Notes under the pieces: generated by a model
The model's input: only the letters and a program-made list of their open reading frames with translations
Database searches by the model: none
What the model was told of the DNA's origin: nothing
Source: Streptomyces sp. NBC_00483
Lineage (GTDB): Bacteria; Actinomycetota; Actinomycetes; Streptomycetales; Streptomycetaceae
DNA length: 64,000 nt
Direction of reading: 5' to 3'
Assembly: GCF_036013745.1 (NCBI RefSeq)
Contig: NZ_CP107880.1
Location: 5,208,001 to 5,272,000, forward strand
Translations under genes and position numbers: made by a program
Part shown: positions 45,830 to 54,165 of the stretch, piece by piece
Layout: every line of letters begins with the position of its first letter
Numbering within the stretch: the stretch's first letter is position 1

Positions 45830-45951
45830 GTGCGGTGCCGACGCGGCGCGTGTCCTCGTACGGGAGACAGGAGTTGGGCACGGTACCCCCCCGTGGTGAC
45901 CCCGGGTGACCCCGTTGGTGACCCCGTCTCGTGCACCGGAGGTGCCCGCCC

Positions 45952-46491
45952 GTGCGCCAGCTGTCCGTATCGCAACGCGCCCTGTCGCTCAGTGTGCTCC
46001 GTCTGGGCCGGTTGGCCGCGACCACCGTGGCCGTCGCCGCGGCCGCCGGTTGCATGAGCGTGGGCGCCGACGGCGGCGGCGCGTCCACCCACTCCCCGCC
46101 GCAGCGGGGCTCGGGCGCCGCGCCCGACGGCGGCGCCGCGGTCCCGGACGGCGGGGCGGACGTGGGCGCGCGGGTCGGGGATGCCTCGCCGATGCCCTCG
46201 CGGCGGCCCGCCTCGCCCGAGGACCCGGCCACGCCCTCGTCGGCCTCCCCCGACAGGCCCACGAAGGCGTCCGCCCCGCCCTCGGCGCCCACCTCGCCGT
46301 CCCGCAGCGCCTCGGAGCGGCCCTCGCAGCGGCCGAGCAGGCCCAGCGCGACCAGCACTCCTTCGCCCACGAAGTCGTCCCCCGCACCCTCGTCGTCCCC
46401 GCCGACCGCCGAGCCCTCGTCGTCGGCGCACGAGGAGACCGCGTCGGAGCGGGCGAGCGAACCGCGGCCGCAGGCCGGGGATCCGGCCTGA
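45952..46491 (+). CDS. Low-complexity lipoprotein
   Basis: A 179-residue protein with a signal peptide rich in Arg then hydrophobic residues and a lipobox AAAGC near residue 34. The mature part is almost wholly Ser, Pro, Ala, Asp and Glu, with no predicted fold, resembling a cell-wall-spanning or spacer segment. GTG 45952 is chosen because GGAGG lies nine bases before it. There is no similarity I recognise. Composition makes homology unreliable, but the export signal and ribosome-binding site support a real gene. Confidence 0.65.
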   Translation: MRQLSVSQRALSLSVLRLGRLAATTVAVAAAAGCMSVGADGGGASTHSPPQRGSGAAPDGGAAVPDGGADVGARVGDASPMPSRRPASPEDPATPSSASPDRPTKASAPPSAPTSPSRSASERPSQRPSRPSATSTPSPTKSSPAPSSSPPTAEPSSSAHEETASERASEPRPQAGDPA

Positions 46492-46723
46492 CCGGGGGCG
46501 GTGTGTGAGCCGGGTCTCAGCGATCCGGTTTGCCTCGGGGGGTGGGGGGTGCGTATGGTGGTAGATCGTTTGATCCCATTTGCCCGGCGCCGTTAAGAGA
46601 GCGCCGCGTGGCGCGTACTCTCCCTTGCCGTGGCTGGACCGCATTGAGGCGGTCGATTTGCTGAATTGCGAATACACGGAGTTGCGGGCGCGTGCCGAGA
46701 CTCCGGAAGGTTTCGCATTTCGC

Positions 46724-48970
46724 ATGTCCATTTCCACTGAGAACACCATCGACCAGGCCGTCGAGAACGACATCGACATCGACGCGGTCGGCACCGAAAC
46801 GGTCGACACCGACACGGTCGACATCATCGAGAACGACGAGCCCACCCAGACGTTCGCCGACCTCGGTCTCCCCGAGGCCGTCGTCCGCAAGCTCGCGCAG
46901 AACGGTGTGACCACCCCGTTCCCGATCCAGGCCGCGACCATCCCGGACGCCCTGGCCGGCAAGGACATCCTCGGCCGTGGCCGCACCGGCTCCGGCAAGA
47001 CCCTCTCGTTCGGTCTGCCGACGATGGCCCGCCTGGCCGGCGCCCGCAGCGACAAGCACAAGCCGCGCGCCGTCATCCTCACCCCGACCCGTGAGCTCGC
47101 CATGCAGGTCGCGGACGCCCTGCAGCCCTACGGCGACCAGGTCGGCCTCAAGATGAAGGTCGTCTGCGGCGGTACGTCGATGGGCAACCAGATCTACGCC
47201 CTGGAGCGCGGCGTCGACATCCTCGTCGCCACCCCGGGCCGCCTGCGCGACCTCATCAACCGCGGCGCCTGCGACCTGAGCAACATCGAGGTCGCCGTCC
47301 TCGACGAGGCCGACCAGATGTCCGACCTGGGCTTCCTGCCCGAGGTCACCGAGCTGCTCGACCAGGTTCCGGCCGGCGGCCAGCGCATGCTCTTCTCCGC
47401 CACCATGGAGAACGAGATCAAGACGCTCGTCAGCCGCTACCTGAAGGACCCGGTCTCCCACGAGGTCGACAGCGCCCAGGGCAACGTCACGACGATGTCG
47501 CACCACATCCTCGTCGTGAAGCCCAAGGACAAGGCGCCGGTCACCGCGGCCATCGCCTCCCGCAAGGGCCGCACCATCATCTTCGTCCGCACCCAGCTGG
47601 GCGCCGACCGCATCGCCGAGCAGCTCTGCGACGCCGGTGTGAAGGCCGACGCGCTGCACGGCGGCATGACGCAGGGCGCGCGTACCCGTGTCCTCGAGGA
47701 CTTCAAGAAGGGCTACGTCAACGCGCTCGTCGCCACCGACGTCGCCGCCCGAGGCATCCACGTCGACGACATCGACCTGGTCCTGAACGTGGACCCGGCC
47801 GGCGACCACAAGGACTACCTGCACCGCGCGGGCCGCACGGCGCGTGCCGGCCGCACCGGCACGGTCGTCTCCCTGTCGCTGCCGCACCAGCGCCGCCAGA
47901 TCTTCCGCCTCATGGAGGACGCGGGCGTCGACGCCGGTCGTCACATCATCCAGGGCGGCGCCGCCTTCGACCCGGAGGTCGCCGAGATCACCGGTGCCCG
48001 CTCCATGACCGAGGTCGAGGCCGAGTCCGCGGGCAACGCCGCGCAGCAGGCCGAGCGTGAGGTCACCGACCTGACCAAGCAGCTGGAGCGCGCCACCCGT
48101 CGCGCCTCCGAGCTGCGCGAGCAGGCCGACCGCCTCACCGCCCGCGCCGCCCGTGACCGCGGCGAGGACGAGGAGGGCGTGGCCGCGGCGGTCACCGCCG
48201 CCCAGGAGGCCGCCGCCGAGCAGGTCGCCCAGGCTGCCGCTGCCGCCGAGGCGCCGCAGCGCGAGGAGCGTTCGTTCTCGGACCAGCCGCGTCAGCGCCG
48301 CGACGAGCGGGGCAACTTCGAGCGCCGTGACAACCGTGGCGGCGACCGTGGTGGCTTCCGTCGCGACGACCGTGGCGGCGACAAGGGCGGCTTCCGTCGC
48401 GACGACCGCGGCGGCGACAAGGGCGGCTTCCGCCGGGACAACGACCGTGGTGGGCGCTCCTTCGAGCGTCGCGACAACGACCGTGGCGGCCGTTCTTTCG
48501 AGCGTCGTGACGACCGCGGCGGCGACCGTGGCGGCTTCCGTCGCGACGACCGCGGCGGCGACAAGGGCGGCTTCCGCCGCGACGACCGCCGGGACGGCGA
48601 CCGTGGTGGCCGTTCTTTCGAGCGTCGTGACGACCGGGGCGGCGACCGCGGTGGCGACCGTGGCGGCGACCGAGGTGGCTTCCGCCGGGACAACGACCGC
48701 GGCGGCTTCAACCGCGACGACCGTGGCGGCCGTTCCTTCGAGCGCCGTGACAACGACCGTGGCGGCTTCCGCCGCGACGACCGTCCCTCGGGCCACCGGG
48801 GCAGCGACCGTCCGTTCAACCGCGACCGCCAGGGCGACCGCCCCTCCGGCGGCCACCGCCCCTACGGCCGTCGTGACGACCACCGTGGCGCCGGCTCGGG
48901 CTCCGGCTCCGGCTCGGGTTCGTCCTTCGGCCGCCGCGACGACAAGCCGCGCTGGAAGCGCAACGGCTGA
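46724..48970 (+). CDS. DEAD-box RNA helicase with RGG-rich C-terminal repeats
   Basis: A 748-residue helicase. An acidic N-terminus (about 1-40) precedes the Q-motif, Walker A GRTGSGKT (86-93), PTRELA, DEAD near 201, SAT, and HRAGRTARAG near 380. A coiled-coil segment (about 440-500) leads to a C-terminal tail of about 220 residues made of repeats such as RRDDRGGDKGGF and RRDNDRGG, typical RNA-binding RGG boxes. ATG 46724 with GGAAGG fourteen bases upstream is chosen. It carries a long leader, of A/T-richer sequence than usual, in which cold-responsive control like that of other DEAD-box genes would be possible. A strong terminator follows. Confidence 0.92.
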   Translation: MSISTENTIDQAVENDIDIDAVGTETVDTDTVDIIENDEPTQTFADLGLPEAVVRKLAQNGVTTPFPIQAATIPDALAGKDILGRGRTGSGKTLSFGLPTMARLAGARSDKHKPRAVILTPTRELAMQVADALQPYGDQVGLKMKVVCGGTSMGNQIYALERGVDILVATPGRLRDLINRGACDLSNIEVAVLDEADQMSDLGFLPEVTELLDQVPAGGQRMLFSATMENEIKTLVSRYLKDPVSHEVDSAQGNVTTMSHHILVVKPKDKAPVTAAIASRKGRTIIFVRTQLGADRIAEQLCDAGVKADALHGGMTQGARTRVLEDFKKGYVNALVATDVAARGIHVDDIDLVLNVDPAGDHKDYLHRAGRTARAGRTGTVVSLSLPHQRRQIFRLMEDAGVDAGRHIIQGGAAFDPEVAEITGARSMTEVEAESAGNAAQQAEREVTDLTKQLERATRRASELREQADRLTARAARDRGEDEEGVAAAVTAAQEAAAEQVAQAAAAAEAPQREERSFSDQPRQRRDERGNFERRDNRGGDRGGFRRDDRGGDKGGFRRDDRGGDKGGFRRDNDRGGRSFERRDNDRGGRSFERRDDRGGDRGGFRRDDRGGDKGGFRRDDRRDGDRGGRSFERRDDRGGDRGGDRGGDRGGFRRDNDRGGFNRDDRGGRSFERRDNDRGGFRRDDRPSGHRGSDRPFNRDRQGDRPSGGHRPYGRRDDHRGAGSGSGSGSGSSFGRRDDKPRWKRNG

Positions 48971-48986
48971 CCGTTCCTGAAGTGAC

Positions 48987-49030
48987 AAGGCCGCGGCCCC
49001 ACTCCCTCACGGGGGTGGGGCCGCGGCCTT
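48987..49030 (+). terminator. Strong terminator after the DEAD-box gene
   Basis: AAGGCCGCGGCCCCAC (48987-49002) pairs with GTGGGGCCGCGGCCTT (49015-49030), followed by TTCC. Confidence 0.9.
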
Positions 49031-49126
49031 TCCTCATCACCGGGTGACCGGGTAACCGGCACGCGTACGGGAGTTGGGCCCTGATCGTCCGCATGCCGTG
49101 CCCCCGGCGAGGGAATCGCTGGGGGC

Positions 49127-50623
49127 ATGACAAGTGATGCCAGCGGAGCCACTGACGGGCAGCAGTCGGCCGTGGCCGCGGGCTCCGACGAGGAGCGCCT
49201 CGCCCAGCTCGGCTACACGCAGGTCCTCGCCCGCCGCATGTCGGGCTTCTCGAACTACGCCGTCTCCTTCACGATCATCTCGGTCCTCTCGGGCTGTCTG
49301 ACGCTGTATCTGTTCGGCATGAACACGGGCGGTCCCGTGCTCATCACCTGGGGCTGGGTCGCCGTCGGCCTGATGACCCTCTTCGTGGGCCTGGCGATGG
49401 CCGAGATCTGCTCGGCGTATCCGACGTCGGCGGGGTTGTATTTCTGGGCGTACAAGCTCGCGCCGGAGCGCAGCGCGGCGGCGTGGGCCTGGTTCACGGG
49501 TTGGTTCAACGTGCTCGGTCAGGTGGCGGTGACCGCCGGCATCGACTTCGGCGCGGCGTCCTTCCTGGGCGCGTATCTGAACCTGCAGTTCGGCTTCGAG
49601 GTGACGCCAGGCCGCACGATCCTCCTCTTCGCCGGGATCCTGCTGCTGCACGGCCTCCTCAACACCTTCGGCGTACGCATCGTCGCGTTCCTCAACAGCG
49701 TCAGCGTGTGGTGGCACGTGCTGGGTGTCGCGCTGATCGTCGGCGCGCTCGCCTTCGTGCCGGACAGCCACCAGTCGGCGTCCTTCGTCTTCGGCGAGTT
49801 CGTGAACAACACCGGCTGGGGCAGCGGTGTGTACGTCGTCCTCATCGGGCTGCTGATGGCGCAGTACACCTTCACCGGATACGACGCGTCGGCCCATATG
49901 ACGGAGGAGACGCACGACGCGTCCACGGCGGGGCCGAAGGGCATCGTCCGCTCGATCTGGACGTCGTGGATCGCCGGCTTCGTCCTCCTGCTCGGCTTCA
50001 CCTTCGCCATCCAGTCGTATCAGGGGGCGCTGGAGTCCCCCACGGGCGCGCCGCCCGCCCAGATCCTCCTGGACGCCCTCGGCGCGACGGCCGGAAAGCT
50101 GCTGCTCCTGGTCGTGATCGGCGCCCAGCTGTTCTGCGGGATGGCGTCCGTGACCGCCAACAGCCGCATGATCTACGCCTTCTCGCGCGACGGCGCCCTG
50201 CCGTTCTCCCGCGTCTGGCACACGGTCAGCCCGCGCACCCGCACCCCCGTCGCGGCGGTCTGGCTCGCGGCGGCGGGCGCCCTGGTCCTCGGCCTGCCCT
50301 ACCTGATCAACGTCACCGCGTACGCGGCCGTGACCTCGATCGCCGTCATCGGCCTCTACATCGCGTACGTCATCCCGACGCTGTTGCGGTTGCGCAAGGG
50401 CGACGCGTTCGAGCGGGGTCCGTGGCACCTGGGCCGCTGGTCGACGGTGATCGGTGTGGTGGCGGTGTCCTGGGTCGTCGTCATCACGATCCTCTTCATG
50501 CTGCCGCAGGTCTCCCCGGTCACCTGGGAGACCTTCAACTACGCCCCGATCGCGGTCCTCGTGGTCCTCGGTTTCGCGGGCACCTGGTGGGCGGTCTCGG
50601 CCCGGCACTGGTTCCTGCGCTGA
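49127..50623 (+). CDS. APC-family amino-acid permease
   Basis: A 498-residue transporter with twelve predicted helices starting near residue 45. The conserved LARRMSGFSNYAVSFTIISVLSG at the first helix (core GFSNYAVSFTIIS) and AEICSAYPTSAGLYFWAYKL (about 92) are typical of the amino acid/choline/GABA permease branch. The start at ATG 49127 leaves a 35-residue polar tail. Substrate is not evident; GABA- or choline-like is suggested by the branch. It is flanked by terminators, so it is a single-gene unit. Confidence 0.88.
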   Translation: MTSDASGATDGQQSAVAAGSDEERLAQLGYTQVLARRMSGFSNYAVSFTIISVLSGCLTLYLFGMNTGGPVLITWGWVAVGLMTLFVGLAMAEICSAYPTSAGLYFWAYKLAPERSAAAWAWFTGWFNVLGQVAVTAGIDFGAASFLGAYLNLQFGFEVTPGRTILLFAGILLLHGLLNTFGVRIVAFLNSVSVWWHVLGVALIVGALAFVPDSHQSASFVFGEFVNNTGWGSGVYVVLIGLLMAQYTFTGYDASAHMTEETHDASTAGPKGIVRSIWTSWIAGFVLLLGFTFAIQSYQGALESPTGAPPAQILLDALGATAGKLLLLVVIGAQLFCGMASVTANSRMIYAFSRDGALPFSRVWHTVSPRTRTPVAAVWLAAAGALVLGLPYLINVTAYAAVTSIAVIGLYIAYVIPTLLRLRKGDAFERGPWHLGRWSTVIGVVAVSWVVVITILFMLPQVSPVTWETFNYAPIAVLVVLGFAGTWWAVSARHWFLR

Positions 50624-50643
50624 CGCTCCGTCCGGCGCGCGAG

Positions 50644-50678
50644 GACCGGGAAGCCGATACCCGATCGGCCTCCCGGTC
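50644..50678 (+). terminator. Terminator after the permease gene
   Basis: GACCGGGAAGCCGAT (50644-50658) pairs with ATCGGCCTCCCGGTC (50664-50678) with one mismatch, loop ACCCG. Confidence 0.75.
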
Positions 50679-50687
50679 TCGGCGGGC

Positions 50688-50693
50688 TATGCT
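50688..50693 (+). promoter_or_regulatory. -10 hexamer TATGCT of tRNA-Lys
   Basis: TATGCT at 50688-50693 would start transcription near 50700, 23 bp before the tRNA. No clear -35 is visible. Confidence 0.45.
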
Positions 50694-50722
50694 CGGGGGT
50701 GCGTCGGCTCAGGTCGGCGTGT

Positions 50723-50795
50723 GGACCCTTAGCTCAATTGGCAGAGCAGTGGACTTTTAATCCATTGGTTGTGGGTTCGAGTCCCACAGGGTCTA
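50723..50795 (+). tRNA. tRNA-Lys(TTT)
   Basis: A 73-nt cloverleaf: acceptor GGACCCT/AGGGTCT (first pair G-U), D-arm GCTCAATTGGCAGAGC, anticodon loop CTTTTAA giving TTT, T-loop TTCGAGT, discriminator A. CCA is not encoded. The sequence beyond it is of mixed, possibly acquired character. Confidence 0.95.
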
Positions 50796-51394
50796 CGAGT
50801 GTGGGCGGCGCCCGGGTCGGCTTCGGTCGGCTCGGGCGCTTCTTCGTTTGCGAGCCATTGCGTGAGCGATGCGTGAGCGGACGGGTCGGCTGAGGGCCGG
50901 ACGGGCGGCTTGGGAGCGGCAGGCTTCGGCATGCGGGCGCGGGGGATCGGGCCCGTCTCCTTCTCCGCGATCTCGCGGTCGAGTTCCGGCAGCGGGCCAT
51001 GCGCCTGGATGTGCCGTGACGAGCACGCCCAGGGGGCGATAACACGCCAATCTGTTCGAATGGAGACGGGTCGTTCCTCCGACTGTCAGCTGCGTCGGCG
51101 AGCAAGAAGGTTGAGCTCATGGCATATGCCGAACGCTCGGTCAGGTCGGGTCGCGGTGCCCCGCTCTTTGAGTCAGGTTGATTCAACTTCATTGTTTTGG
51201 TGGGGAGTTGAGAGCAAGCTGACTCCCGTTGAGACCGGCGTGCCCCCAGGGGCGTGAACGGCCGACGTGACGGGGGTCGCGTCCGAACTGACCAGTGGAC
51301 GCCTGCATAGAACACGCTTCGCGGCTTGGCATGCCCAGGTCGACCTCCTGCGGCTGCCCTCTGCGCGTCGGTGACACCGACGTCACGGAGGATC
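50796..51394. other. Region after tRNA-Lys with a possible decayed gene
   Basis: No intact gene is supported in these 599 bp. On the minus strand about 50796-51060, a frame ending inside the tRNA reads HIQAHGPLPELDREIAEKE and continues with Lys/Pro/Ala-rich sequence (MPKPAAPKPPVRPSA) with high GC at third positions, which looks coding. It has no good start and its upstream continuation is in another frame with low third-position GC and a TTA codon, suggesting a degraded gene. From about 51090 to 51230 the DNA is A/T-richer than average. Confidence 0.35.
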
Positions 51395-52864
51395 ATGTTG
51401 TTCCGCAGAAGAACGACGGTCGTCACAGCCCTGTCGGCCGTGCTGCTCGCTCTGTCCGTGCTGCCTGCCCAGGCCGCCGACACTCCAGAGGACCCGGGAC
51501 AGGCCACCTCTCTCAAGCCCGGTGACGCGTATGTCATCACCGACCCGAAGCTGGTCGCAGACCCGCAGAAGGTCGTCGACGCCCTGTCCGCCGACGGGGA
51601 TCTGGGCCGGCTCGACCTCAAGCCCACCAGCGGCCCGTCCGCCCAGCCCGAGAACCGGACCAAGGACGCTGCCGGCCGCTCCTACACCGTGCCCAGCGAG
51701 CGCTTCAACCGCGGCCGCAAGCCCGCCGACCCGTACCAGTACATCGACAACGTCGACGAGTGCGCCGCCAACGACAGCTCCAGCAACGACGGTGGCTGGA
51801 TCAAGAACCGCTTCTCGTACTGTCAGCGGCACGTCATCGCCATCCCGGCGATCCAGTGCGGCTTGTGGCCTCCGGGCTGCTACATCAAGGGTTGGTTCGT
51901 CTCCCGCAACACCATCATCGGCAAGGCCAAGATCGGCGGATGGTTCGACAGCAGCTACTACCGCTACGCCGACTTCGACCTCGATGTCGACGTGTGGAGT
52001 TCCACCGGGCACTTCAACAAGCCGGGCGCCACGATGAAGGCGGAACTCGACTGCGACGGCACGTGGAAGAGCGGTAACGGCAGCGCCGAGGACGCCTGCG
52101 ACAGCGGCATGTACGAGGGCCGTACCGCTTCCCCCGGCGCCTGGAAGAGGGACGGCAAGACCAAGTTCGACCTCGTGTCGTTCGCCTCAAGCCCGCCCAG
52201 TGCCGCCGCGGGCGAGCAGATCGCGAATGCCGACTTCCGCCCGAAGTACGAGTTCACGATCCCCGGCTACGACCAGTTCCAGCCCACCGACGGCGAAGAG
52301 GGCAAGCTCCGCTTCGACAGCGCGGCCTACCTCCGTCGCGGCAACATGGGCGCGGTCTTCAGCGACACCACACCGGCGCTGCGATACGACCGCAGCGACA
52401 CCAGCGACCCGAGCGCGCCCGGCGAGCCGTACCTCGGTGTCGCCGCCGTCGCCAACCACATCGGAGACGCCCGGAACGACCCGGACTCCACCTTGCCGCC
52501 CAAGAGCGACAAGAACCTGCCCGGAGCGGAGGCCACCGACCCGCTACACCGTCTGGTCCCCGCCGCCGGTACGACTCAGCGCACCCGCGTCCGGGACAAC
52601 CGCAATGTCGTACGGGGCTACTGCAACGGCGGAGACGTGCCCGGCGGCCCGGCCGACGGGGTTCAGTGCGACGAGTACCCCTTCGCGTCCAGCTACGAAG
52701 GCGCGGCCCGCTACATGTACGACGGCACCCAGTACGAGTACGACTACTCGGTGAAGTACATCGACAGCCAGGAGAACGAAGAGGCCGGACGCCGGCTCAA
52801 CGCCTGGTACGAGAACGACCGCATCATCGACAACGACGCCTTCGTGATCGCCATCGGCGACTGA
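51395..52864 (+). CDS. Secreted NucA/NucB-domain deoxyribonuclease
   Basis: A 489-residue exported protein. A Sec signal peptide (basic start, hydrophobic core, cut near AQA-AD at about 27) is followed by a roughly 370-residue region with several Cys pairs (CAANDSS, YCQRHVIAIPAIQCGLWPPGC), probably disulfide-rich. The C-terminal part, about 405-489, is of NucA/NucB type: GYCNGGDVPGG, then C425-D-E-Y-P-F with an ASSYEGA continuation, and a final NEEAGRRLNAWYENDRI. CDEYPF is the catalytic signature of Bacillus competence and sporulation nucleases. ATG 51395 has GGAGG immediately upstream at short spacing. The long N-terminal region resembles toxin-like secreted proteins. A convergent small gene lies 54 bp after its stop. 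Confidence 0.82.
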   Translation: MLFRRRTTVVTALSAVLLALSVLPAQAADTPEDPGQATSLKPGDAYVITDPKLVADPQKVVDALSADGDLGRLDLKPTSGPSAQPENRTKDAAGRSYTVPSERFNRGRKPADPYQYIDNVDECAANDSSSNDGGWIKNRFSYCQRHVIAIPAIQCGLWPPGCYIKGWFVSRNTIIGKAKIGGWFDSSYYRYADFDLDVDVWSSTGHFNKPGATMKAELDCDGTWKSGNGSAEDACDSGMYEGRTASPGAWKRDGKTKFDLVSFASSPPSAAAGEQIANADFRPKYEFTIPGYDQFQPTDGEEGKLRFDSAAYLRRGNMGAVFSDTTPALRYDRSDTSDPSAPGEPYLGVAAVANHIGDARNDPDSTLPPKSDKNLPGAEATDPLHRLVPAAGTTQRTRVRDNRNVVRGYCNGGDVPGGPADGVQCDEYPFASSYEGAARYMYDGTQYEYDYSVKYIDSQENEEAGRRLNAWYENDRIIDNDAFVIAIGD

Positions 52865-52918
52865 CGAGTGTCGGCGCGGGCTGCCGTCGTGTCGACGGTA
52901 CGGCGGCAGCCCGGTACG

Positions 52919-53413
52919 TCAGTCAAGATTCCAGACCTGCGCCAGACAGTACTGATCCACGCCTTCCAGGTCTGCCTCGTGACCTTCCGCGGCGTACTCC
53001 AGAGCGCCGGCCTGCCCCTTGAACGGGGAGTAGAACGGGCCGGTCTCCGGGTTCAACGCCCACGACATCCGCACCCGGTATCGCCCGGTGGCGGCGAGTC
53101 CGATCTCCGTGGGGAGCGTCTCGCCCAGCGTGTAGACGCACAGGTCCCCCGCGGGAAAGAACACTTCGGTTTCCTCGTCGTGCGACCACGCCCCCTCGCC
53201 GGGCGGGTCTCCCTTCCACAGTTCCACGCGCACCCGGGCATCGATCACGTTCGAGGGACAGTGCGCGTGAACCATCCCTTCGGCAGGGCGCAACCAGCTC
53301 CCTGCCGGCGCATCCGGGTAGTGGATGTCGCTCTCTCGCGATTGTTCGACCAGACCAAGCGTGCCGTTCTCGACGAGAACCTCGACAGTCCCAGCGGCGA
53401 GCAACTGCCCCAT
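52919..53413 (-). CDS. Small protein convergent to the nuclease, possible partner
   Basis: A 164-residue soluble, beta-rich-looking protein, acidic overall, with two or three Cys. It has no signal peptide or membrane helix. ATG 53413 has GGGAGG at good spacing. Segments VRVELWKGDPPGEG, EVFFPAGDLCVYTLGETLP and GRYRVRMSW look like beta strands of a jelly-roll or C2-like fold. The general pattern is reminiscent of ComJ, the small inhibitor encoded with NucA in Bacillus, but by eye I cannot establish homology. Its convergent position next to a NucA/NucB protein is the only other support. Confidence 0.7.
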   Translation of the reverse strand: MGQLLAAGTVEVLVENGTLGLVEQSRESDIHYPDAPAGSWLRPAEGMVHAHCPSNVIDARVRVELWKGDPPGEGAWSHDEETEVFFPAGDLCVYTLGETLPTEIGLAATGRYRVRMSWALNPETGPFYSPFKGQAGALEYAAEGHEADLEGVDQYCLAQVWNLD

Positions 53414-53760
53414 ACGAGTCCTCCCTGCCAGGTGCACACTTGCGGCACCGGCGTCGGATGCTTCCACGCGCGTAAGCCTTTCAGGGGTGTCGTGCCGTGG
53501 CCAGAGCGTCGAGGGCGCATGGCCGATTGCCGACGTCCACCGGCGAGGGCCCCACCTGCTTACGCCGCCGCTGCCGTTGACGGTCGTTGCAGCCCGGGGT
53601 TCAGGTATCTGAACATCGTGCGTGCGGGCCGGACCGACCCCCGCACGCACTAGTAGGCTCGAAAGACGGCCGCCCCGGACCCGGCCCTCTCCGTGCAGTT
53701 TGTTCCGCGCAACAGAGGCTCTGCGCATGTGATGAATCCTTGCCAGAGGAGATGGGGCGG
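53414..53760. other. Divergent control region
   Basis: No gene is supported in 347 bp between two divergent genes. TAGGCT at 53651-53656 is a candidate -10 on the + strand for the STAS operon, giving a leader of about 100 bases. Nothing else distinctive is seen. Confidence 0.4.
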
Positions 53761-54165
53761 ATGAGCTCTCATTCCGATCTGCACGAATCGACCGTCCGGT
53801 CGGCGTTCCCCGTCCAGTTCGACGACTGCCGTGTGGTGCGCGCGCACGGTGAGCTGGACGTGACCACCGTGCCCCGCTTGGAGCGGGCCCTGCGCCAGGT
53901 CCGTACCGGGCCAGGCCGGCTCCGTCTCATCGTGGACCTGAGCGCGGTGACCTTCGCGGACGGCAGCATCCTTGAACCGCTGTGCGAAGCATGGGCCGAG
54001 AGCCGGGCGCGGCACGGCTGGACCCGCGTCGTCTACACCAGGTCGGCGACCTCCCTGGTCTTCCGGGCCGGTGGCCTCGCCGACCGGTTCCCGGGATACG
54101 CGAGCGTTCAGGAAGCCCGGCACGGGGCGGGAGGGCACAGGGCTCGGTACAACGGAGAGCGGTGA
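53761..54165 (+). CDS. STAS-domain protein (anti-sigma factor antagonist-like)
   Basis: A 134-residue protein of the SpoIIAA/RsbV type. The STAS core begins GELDVTTVPRLERAL, and the phosphorylatable serine is probably Ser69 in TFADGSILEPL, where the family normally has D-S-S-G; here D-G-S-I. The change of neighbouring residues may alter kinase recognition. ATG 53761 has GAGGAG about nine bases upstream. The stop overlaps the next gene's GTG (GTGA). It probably takes part in a partner-switch that frees a sigma factor, a role inferred from the family. Confidence 0.85.
   Translation: MSSHSDLHESTVRSAFPVQFDDCRVVRAHGELDVTTVPRLERALRQVRTGPGRLRLIVDLSAVTFADGSILEPLCEAWAESRARHGWTRVVYTRSATSLVFRAGGLADRFPGYASVQEARHGAGGHRARYNGER

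Noticed and set aside
50734..51663. 309-codon minus-strand gene overlapping tRNA-Lys
   Set aside because: Its end is a translation of the tRNA itself, with low third-position GC in parts and no start signal.
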